23,636 bases of DNA from Bradyrhizobium sp. CCH5-F6. Its GTDB lineage: Bacteria > Pseudomonadota > Alphaproteobacteria > Rhizobiales > Xanthobacteraceae. A program made the position numbers and the translations under genes. Positions 7,218-14,757 of this stretch are shown in pieces. The stretch lies in the NCBI RefSeq assembly GCF_001556045.1, contig NZ_LSIC01000029.1, positions 1-23,636 on the forward strand, read 5' to 3'. Positions within the stretch are counted from its first letter, which is position 1, and each line of letters begins with the position of its first letter. Under the pieces are notes generated by a model. The model searched no databases. It was given only the letters and a program-made list of their open reading frames with translations, and was not told where the DNA came from.

Positions 7218-7237
7218 ATATCATGATAATTGAATTT
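7218..7237. promoter_or_regulatory. candidate SoxR operator upstream of soxX
   Basis: ATATCA (7218-7223), eight bases, then GAATTT (7232-7237) share the geometry of the sites before soxV and soxW. An overlapping perfect palindrome TATCATGATA lies at 7219-7228. The site is in the AT-rich part of the 130-bp soxW-soxX interval, 62 bp before the soxX start, corresponding to the interval bound by SoxR in Paracoccus. The arms are imperfect. Confidence 0.55.
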
Positions 7238-7299
7238 GTTGGATTGTGAGTCCATCATAAAACGAGGCGGGCGTCACCTCGCCATCAAGGGTAGGAAAC

Positions 7300-7743
7300 A
7301 TGCGGCGCTCGCTCGCGGCTGTGTTTGCACTATGTCTTTCGGCCGGAGGCGCGTTCGCGCAGGAGCCGATCAAGCTCGACATCGTCGATGACGCCCTGCC
7401 AAAATCGTTGACCGGTACACCGGGCAATCCCGATGCCGGCAAGAAGGTGTTCCTGACACGCACGCTCGGCAATTGCCTGGCCTGCCACCAGGTCACCAGC
7501 CTGAAGTCCCAGGAATTTCACGGCGAGTTCGGCCCGTCGCTCGACGGCGTCGCGGGCCGCTACAGCGAGGCACAGCTTCGCCTCATCGTCGCGGACCCCA
7601 AGCGCATCTTCACCGACACGGTCATGCCGGCGTTCTTCAGGAACGACGGCTTGAGCCGGGTGCGCCCGGAATTCGTCGGCAAGTCGATTCTGACGGCCGC
7701 CCAGGTCGAGGACGTGGTCGCTTATCTCAAGACGCTGAACTGA
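7300..7743 (+). CDS. soxX: SoxX, cytochrome c subunit of the SoxAX thiosulfate-conjugating enzyme
   Basis: This 147-residue periplasmic protein has a Sec leader (residues 1-20, ending GAFA) and one class I cytochrome c domain. The heme motif is CLACH (C59, C62, H63) and the distal ligand is M109 in TVMPAFF. With SoxA it forms the heterodimer that joins thiosulfate oxidatively to the SoxY cysteine, passing electrons through this heme. It opens the soxXYZABCD run, with a 19-bp gap to soxY. The start has AGGAAAC immediately upstream. Confidence 0.95.
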   Translation: MRRSLAAVFALCLSAGGAFAQEPIKLDIVDDALPKSLTGTPGNPDAGKKVFLTRTLGNCLACHQVTSLKSQEFHGEFGPSLDGVAGRYSEAQLRLIVADPKRIFTDTVMPAFFRNDGLSRVRPEFVGKSILTAAQVEDVVAYLKTLN

Positions 7744-7762
7744 CGGCGAGGAGGACTAAGGA

Positions 7763-8215
7763 ATGAAAGCCATCAATCGACGGCAGGCATTCGCACTCGG
7801 GGGCGGCTTCGTCATGCTGAGCCTGATGCCGATGGCGGCCGATGCCGAAGTGAGCAATGACGCCGCGAAGTGGATCGAGAAGTTCACTGGCGGCAAGCAG
7901 CCGGTCAAGGGCAAGATCGCGCTCGATCTGCCGGAGATCGCGGAGAATGGCAATACCGTGCCGCTGTCGCTCACGGTCGAGAGCCCGATGACGGCGGAAT
8001 CCTATGTCAAGGATGTCATGCTTCTCGCCGACGGCAATCCGAATGCGGGCGTTGCAACGCTGACGTTCACGCCGCTCTCGGGCAAGGCGGAAGCCTCGGT
8101 CCGCATCCGGCTGGCAGCCACCCAGAATGTGGTTGCGATCGCCCGAATGAGCGACGGCTCGCTGTTCACGGAGCAGAAGACCGTCAAGGTCACGATCGGC
8201 GGCTGCGGCGGCTGA
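7763..8215 (+). CDS. soxY: SoxY, sulfur carrier subunit
   Basis: This 150-residue protein carries a Tat-type leader (NRRQAFALGGG) and ends with the hallmark swinging arm GGCGG, where C148 bears the covalently bound sulfur intermediates of the Sox cycle. It is the normal family length. It pairs with SoxZ, encoded 19 bp downstream, and is folded before export, which explains the Tat signal on SoxY and its absence on SoxZ. AGGAGG lies about 9 bases before the ATG. Confidence 0.96.
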   Translation: MKAINRRQAFALGGGFVMLSLMPMAADAEVSNDAAKWIEKFTGGKQPVKGKIALDLPEIAENGNTVPLSLTVESPMTAESYVKDVMLLADGNPNAGVATLTFTPLSGKAEASVRIRLAATQNVVAIARMSDGSLFTEQKTVKVTIGGCGG

Positions 8216-8234
8216 AGTCAAAAGGAGACGGACG

Positions 8235-8561
8235 ATGGCAGAGAAACCGCGCCTCAAGCTTCCGAAGGAAGCGGCCAAGGGCGAAATCATCCAGATCAAA
8301 ACCCTGGTCTCGCACGTCATGGAATCGGGCCAGCGCAAAGATGCGCAGGGCAAGCCGATTCCGCGCAAGATCATCAACAAGTTCACCTGCGAGTTCAACG
8401 GCAAGCCGGTCTTCAGCTGCGCGCTGGAACCCGCGATCTCGGCCAACCCCTACATCCAGTTCAGTGCAAGGGTGGACGAGGCAGGGACGTTCAAGTTCGC
8501 CTGGACCGATGACGACGGCTCGGTGATCACGGCCGAAGAGAAGATCGCGCTCAAGGCCTAG
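8235..8561 (+). CDS. soxZ: SoxZ, partner of the sulfur carrier SoxY
   Basis: This 108-residue immunoglobulin-like protein has the family opening with KGEIIQIKTLVSHVMESG (residues 14-31) and the RKIINKFTCEFNG strand region. It has no signal peptide, so it is expected to travel to the periplasm bound to Tat-exported SoxY. SoxYZ is the scaffold on which thiosulfate sulfur is carried between SoxAX, SoxB and SoxCD. AAGGAG sits 7 bases before the ATG. The stop codon lies inside a small tandem repeat shared with the soxZ-soxA gap. Confidence 0.96.
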   Translation: MAEKPRLKLPKEAAKGEIIQIKTLVSHVMESGQRKDAQGKPIPRKIINKFTCEFNGKPVFSCALEPAISANPYIQFSARVDEAGTFKFAWTDDDGSVITAEEKIALKA

Positions 8562-8592
8562 TGCCTTGGAGCTTGTAGTGCCTTGCAGCTTC
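8559..8592 (+). repeat. 17-bp tandem duplication between soxZ and soxA
   Basis: TAGTGCCTTGGAGCTTG (8559-8575) is followed at once by TAGTGCCTTGCAGCTTC (8576-8592), identical at 15 of 17 positions. The first copy includes the soxZ stop codon. It looks like a recent local duplication that lengthened the soxZ-soxA spacer to 45 bp. No function is evident. Confidence 0.8.
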
Positions 8593-8606
8593 AAGGGAGA
8601 GGGCGG

Positions 8607-9428
8607 ATGCTGTCGCGATACTCTGGACTCGCTGTCGCGATCGCCGCGGCCGCATCGGTGGCGACGTGTGCCTCCGCGCAGGAGGCCGAACGCAAGGGCA
8701 TTCCTGCTCCTCCCGGACACGTCTTCGAGACCATCATCTCCGGCTACCAGTTCCGCAGCAAGGAGACGCGCGCGCTGCAGGACGACGATCTCGAAAATCC
8801 GGGATTCCTCGCCGTGGAACGTGCGGCGGATGCCTGGAAGAAGGTCGAGGGCAGTGAAGGCAAGTCCTGCATGAGCTGCCATGGGGAGGCCGGGACGAGC
8901 ATGAAAGGCGTCGGCGCGGCGATGCCGAAATGGGACGACAAGCTGAAGAAGCCGGTCAATCTCGAGCAGCGCATCAACATCTGCCGCACCGAGCACATGA
9001 AGGCGGAGCCCTGGAAATTCAAATCCAGGGAGCTGACCGACATGACCACTTTCGTGCGATACCAATCGCACGGCATGCCGGTGACGGTGAAGACCGACGG
9101 ACCGATGTCGCCGTGGTTCGAGCGTGGCAAGCAGACCTACTACACGCGCTATGGCCAGCTCGATCTCGCCTGCGCCTCGTGCCACGAGCGCAACAATGGC
9201 AAGTTCATGCGTGCGGACTTCCTGAGCCAGGGCCAGACCAACGGCTTCCCGACGTATCGGCTGCGCGACCAGCGTGTGGTGCCGCTGCATGAGCGGTTCG
9301 AAGGCTGCATGTTCGACGTGCGTGCCGAGCCGTTCAAGCCGCTGTCGGACGACTTCCTTGCGCTCGAGCTCTACGTGGCCTGGCGCGGCATAGGGCTGCC
9401 GGTCGAGACGCCGTCGGTGCGCAATTGA
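8607..9428 (+). CDS. soxA: SoxA, diheme cytochrome c subunit of SoxAX
   Basis: This 273-residue protein has a Sec leader (about residues 1-24) and two cytochrome c modules, with heme sites CMSCH (C88, C91, H92) and CASCH (C189, C192, H193). C234 in FEGCMFDVRAEP is the conserved catalytic cysteine that is modified to a persulfide and ligates the active-site heme. C126 is also conserved as the axial ligand of the first heme in diheme SoxA. The enzyme attaches thiosulfate to SoxY C148. ATG at 8607 is preferred over an upstream TTG at 8583 because AGGGAG lies about 8 bases before it and the leader then starts directly. Confidence 0.95.
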   Translation: MLSRYSGLAVAIAAAASVATCASAQEAERKGIPAPPGHVFETIISGYQFRSKETRALQDDDLENPGFLAVERAADAWKKVEGSEGKSCMSCHGEAGTSMKGVGAAMPKWDDKLKKPVNLEQRINICRTEHMKAEPWKFKSRELTDMTTFVRYQSHGMPVTVKTDGPMSPWFERGKQTYYTRYGQLDLACASCHERNNGKFMRADFLSQGQTNGFPTYRLRDQRVVPLHERFEGCMFDVRAEPFKPLSDDFLALELYVAWRGIGLPVETPSVRN

Positions 9429-9455
9429 AACGATGAGTATACAGGAGCATTGCGC

Positions 9456-11147
9456 GTGATCTCTCGCCGCGAGTTCATCCAGGTTGCTGCGGCAACGGCT
9501 GCACTTTCGATCGGTCAGGGCTCGGGCCTGACCCGGGCGGTCGCCCAGCAACGCCTGACAGAGAAGGAGTTGCTGGCGTTCGACTCGCTCGGCAACGTCA
9601 CGCTGGTGCATGTCACCGACATTCACGGTCAGCTCATGCCGCTCTACTTCCGGGAACCTTCGACCAATCTCGGGGTGGGAGACGCAAAGGGGTTGCCGCC
9701 GCACGTCACCGGTAGGGAATTTCTCAGCCGCTTCGGCATCGCGCCGGGCTCTTCGGCAGCCTATGCCCTGACGTCGGAGGATTTCGAGGCGCTGGCCAGG
9801 ACCTATGGCCGGATCGGTGGTCTCGACCGCGCCGCTACCGTGATCAAGGCCATTCGCGCCGAGCGCGGCGACAAGGTTGCGCTGCTCGACGGCGGCGACA
9901 CCTGGCAAGGATCGTGGTCTTCGCTGAAGACGCGCGGTCAGGACATGATCGACTGCATGGCGTTGCTCAAGCCCGACGCCATGACTGGACATTGGGAGTT
10001 CACTTACGGCACCGAGCGCGTCAAGCAGGCGATCGAGGGCCTCGGCTTCCCGTTCCTCGGGCTCAATATCCGTGACACCGAATGGAACGAGGCGGCCTTT
10101 GACGCCTCGACCATGATCGAGCGTGGCGGCGTCAAGATCGCGGTGCTCGGTCAGGCCTTCCCCTATACGCCGGTCGCCAATCCGCGCTGGATGATCCCGA
10201 ATTGGTCGTTCGGCGTGCGCGAGGAGGACGTCCAGGTACAGGTCGACAAGGCTCGCAAGGGTGGCGCGCAGCTGGTCGTGCTGCTCTCGCACAACGGCTT
10301 CGACGTCGACCGCAAGCTTGCGAGTCGCGTCAAGGGCATCGACGTCATCCTGACCGGACACACCCATGATGCGTTGCCCGAGGCAGTGAAGGTCGGCAAG
10401 ACCCTGCTGATTGCGTCGGGCTCGTCCGGAAAGTTCGTGTCGCGGCTCGACCTCGATGTCCGTGACGGCGAGGTCAAGGCGTTCCGCTACAAGCTGATTC
10501 CGCTGTTCTCCGATGTGATCGCGGCGGACGCCGAGATGGCCGCGAAGATCGCCGAGGTGCGCAAGCCCTTCGCGTCCGACCTCGCCAGGGTGCTCGGCAA
10601 GACGGATTCGCTGCTCTATCGACGCGGCAATTTCAACGGCACGTTCGATGACCTGATCTGCCAGGCACTCATGCAGGAGCGCGACGCCGAGATCGCGCTC
10701 TCGCCCGGCTTCCGCTGGGGCACGAGTGTGCTGCCGGGGCAGGACGTCACCTTCGAGGACGTCACCAACGCGACCGCGATTACCTATCCGGCGGTGTACC
10801 GCATGGGCATGACGGGCTCGCGGTTGAAGGAGATCATCGAGGACGTCGCCGACAATCTTTTCAACGTCGATCCCTACTATCAGCAGGGCGGCGACATGGT
10901 GCGGATCGGCGGCCTCTCTTACGCGATCGATGTCACCAAGCCGCAGGGCAGCCGCATCTCGGACATGCAGTTGGTCAAGACCGGCGCGCCGATCGATCCC
11001 GCCAGGGAGTATCAGGTCGCTGGCTGGGCCAGTGTCAATGAAGGAACCGAAGGACCGCCGATCTGGGACGTCGTGGGCAATTATCTGACCCGACAGAAGA
11101 CCGTTCGCCTCGAACCCAACAGAGCCGTCAAAGTGACCGGAGCGTAA
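9456..11147 (+). CDS. soxB: SoxB, dimanganese thiosulfohydrolase
   Basis: This 563-residue protein of the 5'-nucleotidase/metallophosphoesterase family has a Tat leader (SRREFIQVAAA). The metal-binding motifs appear in order: VTDIHGQL, LDGGDTWQGS, TGHWEFTYG (the SoxB form of the GNHE motif), LLSHNGFD and LTGHTHD. It hydrolyses the terminal sulfonate from SoxY-bound thiosulfate, releasing sulfate. GTG at 9456 is chosen because GGAG lies 8 bases upstream. A TTG at 9450 is too close to that site. The SoxC start follows 6 bp after the stop, so they are co-transcribed. Confidence 0.96.
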   Translation: MISRREFIQVAAATAALSIGQGSGLTRAVAQQRLTEKELLAFDSLGNVTLVHVTDIHGQLMPLYFREPSTNLGVGDAKGLPPHVTGREFLSRFGIAPGSSAAYALTSEDFEALARTYGRIGGLDRAATVIKAIRAERGDKVALLDGGDTWQGSWSSLKTRGQDMIDCMALLKPDAMTGHWEFTYGTERVKQAIEGLGFPFLGLNIRDTEWNEAAFDASTMIERGGVKIAVLGQAFPYTPVANPRWMIPNWSFGVREEDVQVQVDKARKGGAQLVVLLSHNGFDVDRKLASRVKGIDVILTGHTHDALPEAVKVGKTLLIASGSSGKFVSRLDLDVRDGEVKAFRYKLIPLFSDVIAADAEMAAKIAEVRKPFASDLARVLGKTDSLLYRRGNFNGTFDDLICQALMQERDAEIALSPGFRWGTSVLPGQDVTFEDVTNATAITYPAVYRMGMTGSRLKEIIEDVADNLFNVDPYYQQGGDMVRIGGLSYAIDVTKPQGSRISDMQLVKTGAPIDPAREYQVAGWASVNEGTEGPPIWDVVGNYLTRQKTVRLEPNRAVKVTGA

Positions 11148-11153
11148 GAAGCG

Positions 11154-12422
11154 ATGTCGAAGATGGACAGTCCCCGGCAATCCCGACGCAGTTTCCTGGC
11201 CGCTGGCGCCGGCGTTGCGGCGTCGGTGCTCGCAAAGCCCGCCTTGGCCGGCGGCAATCCGGCGAACCAGCCTCCAAACGTGCCGGAATGGACCAAGTCG
11301 CTCGGCGAAGGCGTCGCCGTGCGTCCGTACGGCAAGCCGTCGAAGTTCGAGAAGGACGTCATCCGGCGGGACGTCGAATGGCTGACCGCCTCACGCGAGT
11401 CCTCGGTGAGCTTCACACCGCTGCACGAACTCGAAGGCATCATCACCCCGAACGGTCTCTGTTTCGAGCGGCATCACGGCGGCATCGCCGAGATCGACCC
11501 GGCCGATCATCGCCTGATGATTCATGGGCTGGTCGAACGTCCGCTCATTCTCACGCTGGACGAGCTGAAGCGCTATCCGCGCGTCAACCGCATCCACTTC
11601 ATGGAATGCGCGGCGAACTCAGGGATGGAATGGCGCGGCGCCCAGCTCAATGGCTGCCAGTTCACCCACGGCATGATCCACTGTGTGCAGTATACCGGCG
11701 TCTCGCTGCGTACCCTGCTGGAAGAAGCCGGCGTCAAGGCCAACGGCAAGTGGCTGCTGGTCGAAGGGGCAGATGCGGCCGCTATGGATCGAAGCCTGCC
11801 GATCGAGAAGGCGCTCGACGACTGCATCATCGCCTACAAGATGAACGGCGAGGCGCTCTATCCCGAACAGGGCTATCCGATGCGGCTCGTGGTGCCGGGC
11901 TGGCAGGGCAATCTCTGGGTCAAGTGGCTGCGCCGCATCAAGGTCGGTGACCAGCCCTGGCATACCCGCGAGGAGACGTCGAAGTACACGGATCTCCTGC
12001 CGAGCGGCAAGGCGCGCCGCTTCACCTGGTCGATGGACGCCAAGTCGGTGATCACGAGCCCGAGCCCGCAGGCACCAATCAGGCACGGCAAGGGTTTTAC
12101 CATCGTCTCCGGGCTTGCCTGGAGCGGCAACGGCAAGGTCAGGCGCGTCGACGTTTCGCTCGACGGCGGCCGCAACTGGTGGCCCGCGCGGCTCGACGGG
12201 CCCGTTCTCGACAAGGCGTTGACGCGCTTCTACTACGAGTTCGACTGGAACGGCGAGCCGCTGCTGCTGCAATCGCGGGTCCAGGACGAGACTGGATACG
12301 TGCAGCCGAGCAAGGCCGAGCTGCGCAAGATTCGCGGCGTCAACTCGATCTATCACAACAATGGCATCCAGACCTGGCACGTGCAGGCCAGCGGTGAGGT
12401 CGAGAATGTCGAAGTCGCCTAG
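11154..12422 (+). CDS. soxC: SoxC, molybdenum sulfane dehydrogenase subunit
   Basis: This 422-residue member of the sulfite oxidase family has a Tat leader (SRRSFLAAGAG, residues 10-20), a molybdopterin domain with the metal ligand C152 in HFMECAANSG, and a C-terminal dimerisation domain from about residue 300 (ISGLAW-type region with VDVSLDGGRNW). With SoxD it oxidises the SoxY-bound sulfane sulfur to the sulfonate level with release of six electrons, so organisms having it oxidise thiosulfate fully to sulfate without sulfur globules. The start follows soxB by 6 bp, and its end overlaps soxD by 17 bases. Confidence 0.95.
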   Translation: MSKMDSPRQSRRSFLAAGAGVAASVLAKPALAGGNPANQPPNVPEWTKSLGEGVAVRPYGKPSKFEKDVIRRDVEWLTASRESSVSFTPLHELEGIITPNGLCFERHHGGIAEIDPADHRLMIHGLVERPLILTLDELKRYPRVNRIHFMECAANSGMEWRGAQLNGCQFTHGMIHCVQYTGVSLRTLLEEAGVKANGKWLLVEGADAAAMDRSLPIEKALDDCIIAYKMNGEALYPEQGYPMRLVVPGWQGNLWVKWLRRIKVGDQPWHTREETSKYTDLLPSGKARRFTWSMDAKSVITSPSPQAPIRHGKGFTIVSGLAWSGNGKVRRVDVSLDGGRNWWPARLDGPVLDKALTRFYYEFDWNGEPLLLQSRVQDETGYVQPSKAELRKIRGVNSIYHNNGIQTWHVQASGEVENVEVA

Positions 12423-13098
12423 GTTCATTGCTGCCGTACTGATGACTTGCGCGCTGAACGCTCAGGCGCTTGCGGAGCAGAAGCCGGACGCCAGGAGCGC
12501 TCCCCGCTATCACATCGGCCGCGCGCCAACCGCGGACGAGATCCGCGGCTGGGATATCGATGTGCGGCCCGACGGCCAGGGCCTGCCGGAAGGCAAGGGC
12601 ACGGTCGCCCAAGGCGAAAAGCTGTTCATGGACAATTGCTCGAGCTGCCACGGCGAGTTCGGCGAGGGTAGCGGCCGCTGGCCGGTGCTCGCCGGCGGCA
12701 AGGGCTCGCTGGCCTCGGACAACCCGGTCAAGACGGTGGGTTCGTACTGGCCGTACGCGTCCACCGTGTTCGACTACGTCCGTCACGCCATGCCCTATGG
12801 CAATGCCCAGTCGCAGTCGATCGACGAGTATTATGCGCTGGTCGCCTACGTTCTCTACCTGAACGACGTCGTCACCGACCAGAACTTCGAGCTGAGCAAC
12901 AAGAACCTCGCCACGATCAAGATGCCGAACGAGCAGGGCTTCGTGATGGACGATCGCGCCACGAGCGAGAAATCGTTCTGGCAGAAGGATCCCTGCATGA
13001 AGAATTGCATCGCGCCGGTGAAGATCACCGGGCGTGCCGCTGCGATCGACGTCACGCCCGAGGACAACAAGAACGGGAAGTCACGGGGCGTGGAGTGA
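12406..13098 (+). CDS. soxD: SoxD, c-type cytochrome subunit of sulfane dehydrogenase (monoheme form)
   Basis: This 230-residue protein has a Sec leader (residues 1-23, ending QALA) and one cytochrome c domain with CSSCH (C78, C81, H82) and a likely distal methionine in HAMPYGN. A second CxxCH is absent. The P. pantotrophus SoxD is a longer diheme protein, so this is a shorter monoheme type. A C-terminal CMKNC pair is present, of unknown role. ATG at 12406 lies inside the end of soxC, with GAGG 6 bases upstream. An upstream in-frame ATG at 12361 would give a non-signal extension and is rejected. It accepts electrons from SoxC. Confidence 0.92.
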   Translation: MSKSPRFIAAVLMTCALNAQALAEQKPDARSAPRYHIGRAPTADEIRGWDIDVRPDGQGLPEGKGTVAQGEKLFMDNCSSCHGEFGEGSGRWPVLAGGKGSLASDNPVKTVGSYWPYASTVFDYVRHAMPYGNAQSQSIDEYYALVAYVLYLNDVVTDQNFELSNKNLATIKMPNEQGFVMDDRATSEKSFWQKDPCMKNCIAPVKITGRAAAIDVTPEDNKNGKSRGVE

Positions 13099-13559
13099 GA
13101 CGCGGCCGGGCGAGCCGTCGCGAATTCTTTCGCGGTCTGATCGCTGCCGCCCTCATCGTGACAAGTCCCGCCGCCTCGTCCCGGGCCGCCGAGCCGCACA
13201 GGCTCGCGCTGCAGATCAGCGACGACGACCCGGGCAAGATGCGCGCCGTCCTCGATGTTGCGGCCAACGTCTCGCGGCATTATTCCGGGCAGGGCGAGGA
13301 CGTCGAGATCGTGGTGGTTGCCTTCAACGGCGGCCTCGACATGCTGCTCGAGGACCGTTCGCCGGTGAAGGAGCGCCTGCTGAACTTCCTGAAATCGATG
13401 CCCAATGTGAGCTTCATCGCGTGCGGGAACACGCTGGAGACGCTGGCGGCGAAGGAGGACAAGCGACCGCCGCTGATCGAGGGCGTCAGCGTCACACAGG
13501 TCGGGGTTGCCGCGTTGATGGATCTTGCGGAGAAGAACTGGACGATTGTCCGGCCCTAG
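13095..13559 (+). CDS. Tat-exported DsrE-like protein at the end of the sox operon
   Basis: This 154-residue protein has a twin-arginine leader (SRREFFRGLIAAALI, residues 7-21) followed by a DsrE/DsrF-like fold: LALQISDDDPGKM, a central EIVVVAFNGGLDML strand-helix, and a single conserved cysteine C110 in FIACGNTLE. In the DsrE/TusD superfamily such a cysteine carries persulfide sulfur. GTG at 13095 overlaps the soxD stop by four bases (GTGA), indicating translational coupling, so the product probably works with SoxCD or SoxYZ in the periplasm. It occupies the place of soxE in Paracoccus but is unrelated to that cytochrome. A role in sulfane sulfur transfer is inferred. Confidence 0.8.
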   Translation: MRRGRASRREFFRGLIAAALIVTSPAASSRAAEPHRLALQISDDDPGKMRAVLDVAANVSRHYSGQGEDVEIVVVAFNGGLDMLLEDRSPVKERLLNFLKSMPNVSFIACGNTLETLAAKEDKRPPLIEGVSVTQVGVAALMDLAEKNWTIVRP

Positions 13560-13573
13560 GGAGAGAGCCGCCG

Positions 13574-14479
13574 ATGCGATGGTTGATGGGACTGGCAGTC
13601 TTGCTCGCGCTCGCGAGGCCCGCAGGTGCTGCCGAGCAGGAGCTCGAACTGTCGGTCGACGGCCGCACGACGCTCGCGACCTTGCGTACCCCAGGCGCGA
13701 TGAGGCCCGATACGCCGCTCGTGGTGATGACCCACGGCACGCTCGCGCACAAGGACATGGAAGTCATCCAGGGCGTTGCCAAGGCGCTGGAGCAGCGCGG
13801 CATCGCTTCGATCGCACATACGTTGTCGCTGGGGCTCGATCGCCGCAAGGGCATGTATGACTGCGCCGCGCGGCATGATCACGTCATCGAGGATGCAGTT
13901 GCGGAGATCGGTGCCTGGGTCGCGCGGGCGAGGGGCATGTCCCGGCTCGTGATCGCGTTCGGTCACTCGCGCGGCGGCAACCAGGTCGTGCGGTATCTCG
14001 CAGCGAGCGAGACCCCTCCGGTGGCGGGTGCGGTGCTGCTGGCGCCGGTGACCGCGAAGGCCGAGGCCGACTTGCGCGCCTCCTACGCGCAGACCTATGG
14101 CAAGCCGCTCGAGCCGTCTCTGGAACTGGCGACGAAGGCGATCGCGGCGGGCCGCGGCGGGGAGTGGATGGATGTACCGGGCTTCATCTATTGTCGCAAT
14201 GCCGTGGTCACCGCGCGGGCCCTGATGTCTTTCTACGGTCCCGACGCCGGCCAGGACACGGCCGCGCTCGTGGCGCGTGTGAAGCCGCCGGTGCTGGTCC
14301 TCGCCGCGACCAAGGATACCGTCGTGCCCGACGTGGCAGCTTCCTTCGCGTCGCTTGCCGGTTCGAGCGGGGGCAGGGTTCAGCTCGACAGCATCGAGGA
14401 TGCCGATCATTTCTTCCGCGACCTGTTCGCGGAAGACGTCGCCGACCGGATCGCCGAGTTCGTCAATCAGATACGATAG
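13574..14479 (+). CDS. secreted alpha/beta hydrolase in the sox operon
   Basis: This 301-residue protein has a Sec leader (residues 1-19, ending AGAA) and an alpha/beta hydrolase fold with an oxyanion-loop THGT at 53-56, nucleophile elbow GHSRGG (S132), acid D248 in ATKDTVVPD and H279 in DADHFF. C97 and C207 could form a disulfide. It starts 14 bp after the DsrE-like gene with GGGAGAGAG before the ATG, so it is likely the tenth gene of the soxX operon. No hydrolase step is known in the Sox cycle. The substrate cannot be read from the sequence. Thioester, ester or peptide cleavage are all possible. Confidence 0.8.
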   Translation: MRWLMGLAVLLALARPAGAAEQELELSVDGRTTLATLRTPGAMRPDTPLVVMTHGTLAHKDMEVIQGVAKALEQRGIASIAHTLSLGLDRRKGMYDCAARHDHVIEDAVAEIGAWVARARGMSRLVIAFGHSRGGNQVVRYLAASETPPVAGAVLLAPVTAKAEADLRASYAQTYGKPLEPSLELATKAIAAGRGGEWMDVPGFIYCRNAVVTARALMSFYGPDAGQDTAALVARVKPPVLVLAATKDTVVPDVAASFASLAGSSGGRVQLDSIEDADHFFRDLFAEDVADRIAEFVNQIR

Positions 14480-14487
14480 GAAAGGCC

Positions 14488-14601
14488 ATGCAGCGTCGAT
14501 CCATGCTTCGCGCGAGCCTTGCCGGATCACTTGGTGCTTTCTCGGCAATCTTCAGAACCACGTCGCCGGCGGCGGCCTTGACGCCTGCGCCGGCACGATG
14601 A
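14488..14601 (+). CDS. Tat signal peptide with no mature domain (small or decayed gene)
   Basis: ATG at 14488 follows the hydrolase gene by 8 bp with AGGAAAGG just upstream, so translation is likely. The 37 residues open with MQRRSMLRASLAG and continue through a hydrophobic stretch to SPAAALTP, a complete leader, and then stop at TGA. No mature protein follows in this frame. Another frame runs open to 14690 without recognisable domain. It is probably the remnant of an exported protein gene, although a small functional peptide is possible. The next 156 bp (14602-14757) show no gene. Confidence 0.45.
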   Translation: MQRRSMLRASLAGSLGAFSAIFRTTSPAAALTPAPAR

Positions 14602-14757
14602 AGGCGCAGGGCGGCAGGCTGGACGACCTCACGCCGGCTCGTCTCCCTGAGTCCGCTCTGACCCGGCATCCTGTCGCGTCGGAGCTTTGATCTGGCTCAT
14701 GGGACGCGACGACGAGATCGCTAGAACTGCAAGCTCGCAGGAACAGCCGAGGCGGAC

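Noticed and set aside
8190..11180. 996-codon minus-strand open frame
   Set aside because: It runs antisense over soxZ, soxA and soxB, whose motifs are complete. Long antisense frames are common in high-G+C DNA with biased third positions.
13034..13573. Upstream extension of the hydrolase frame
   Set aside because: It overlaps the DsrE-like gene in another frame and lacks protein-like content; ATG 13574 gives a clean signal peptide and ribosome site.
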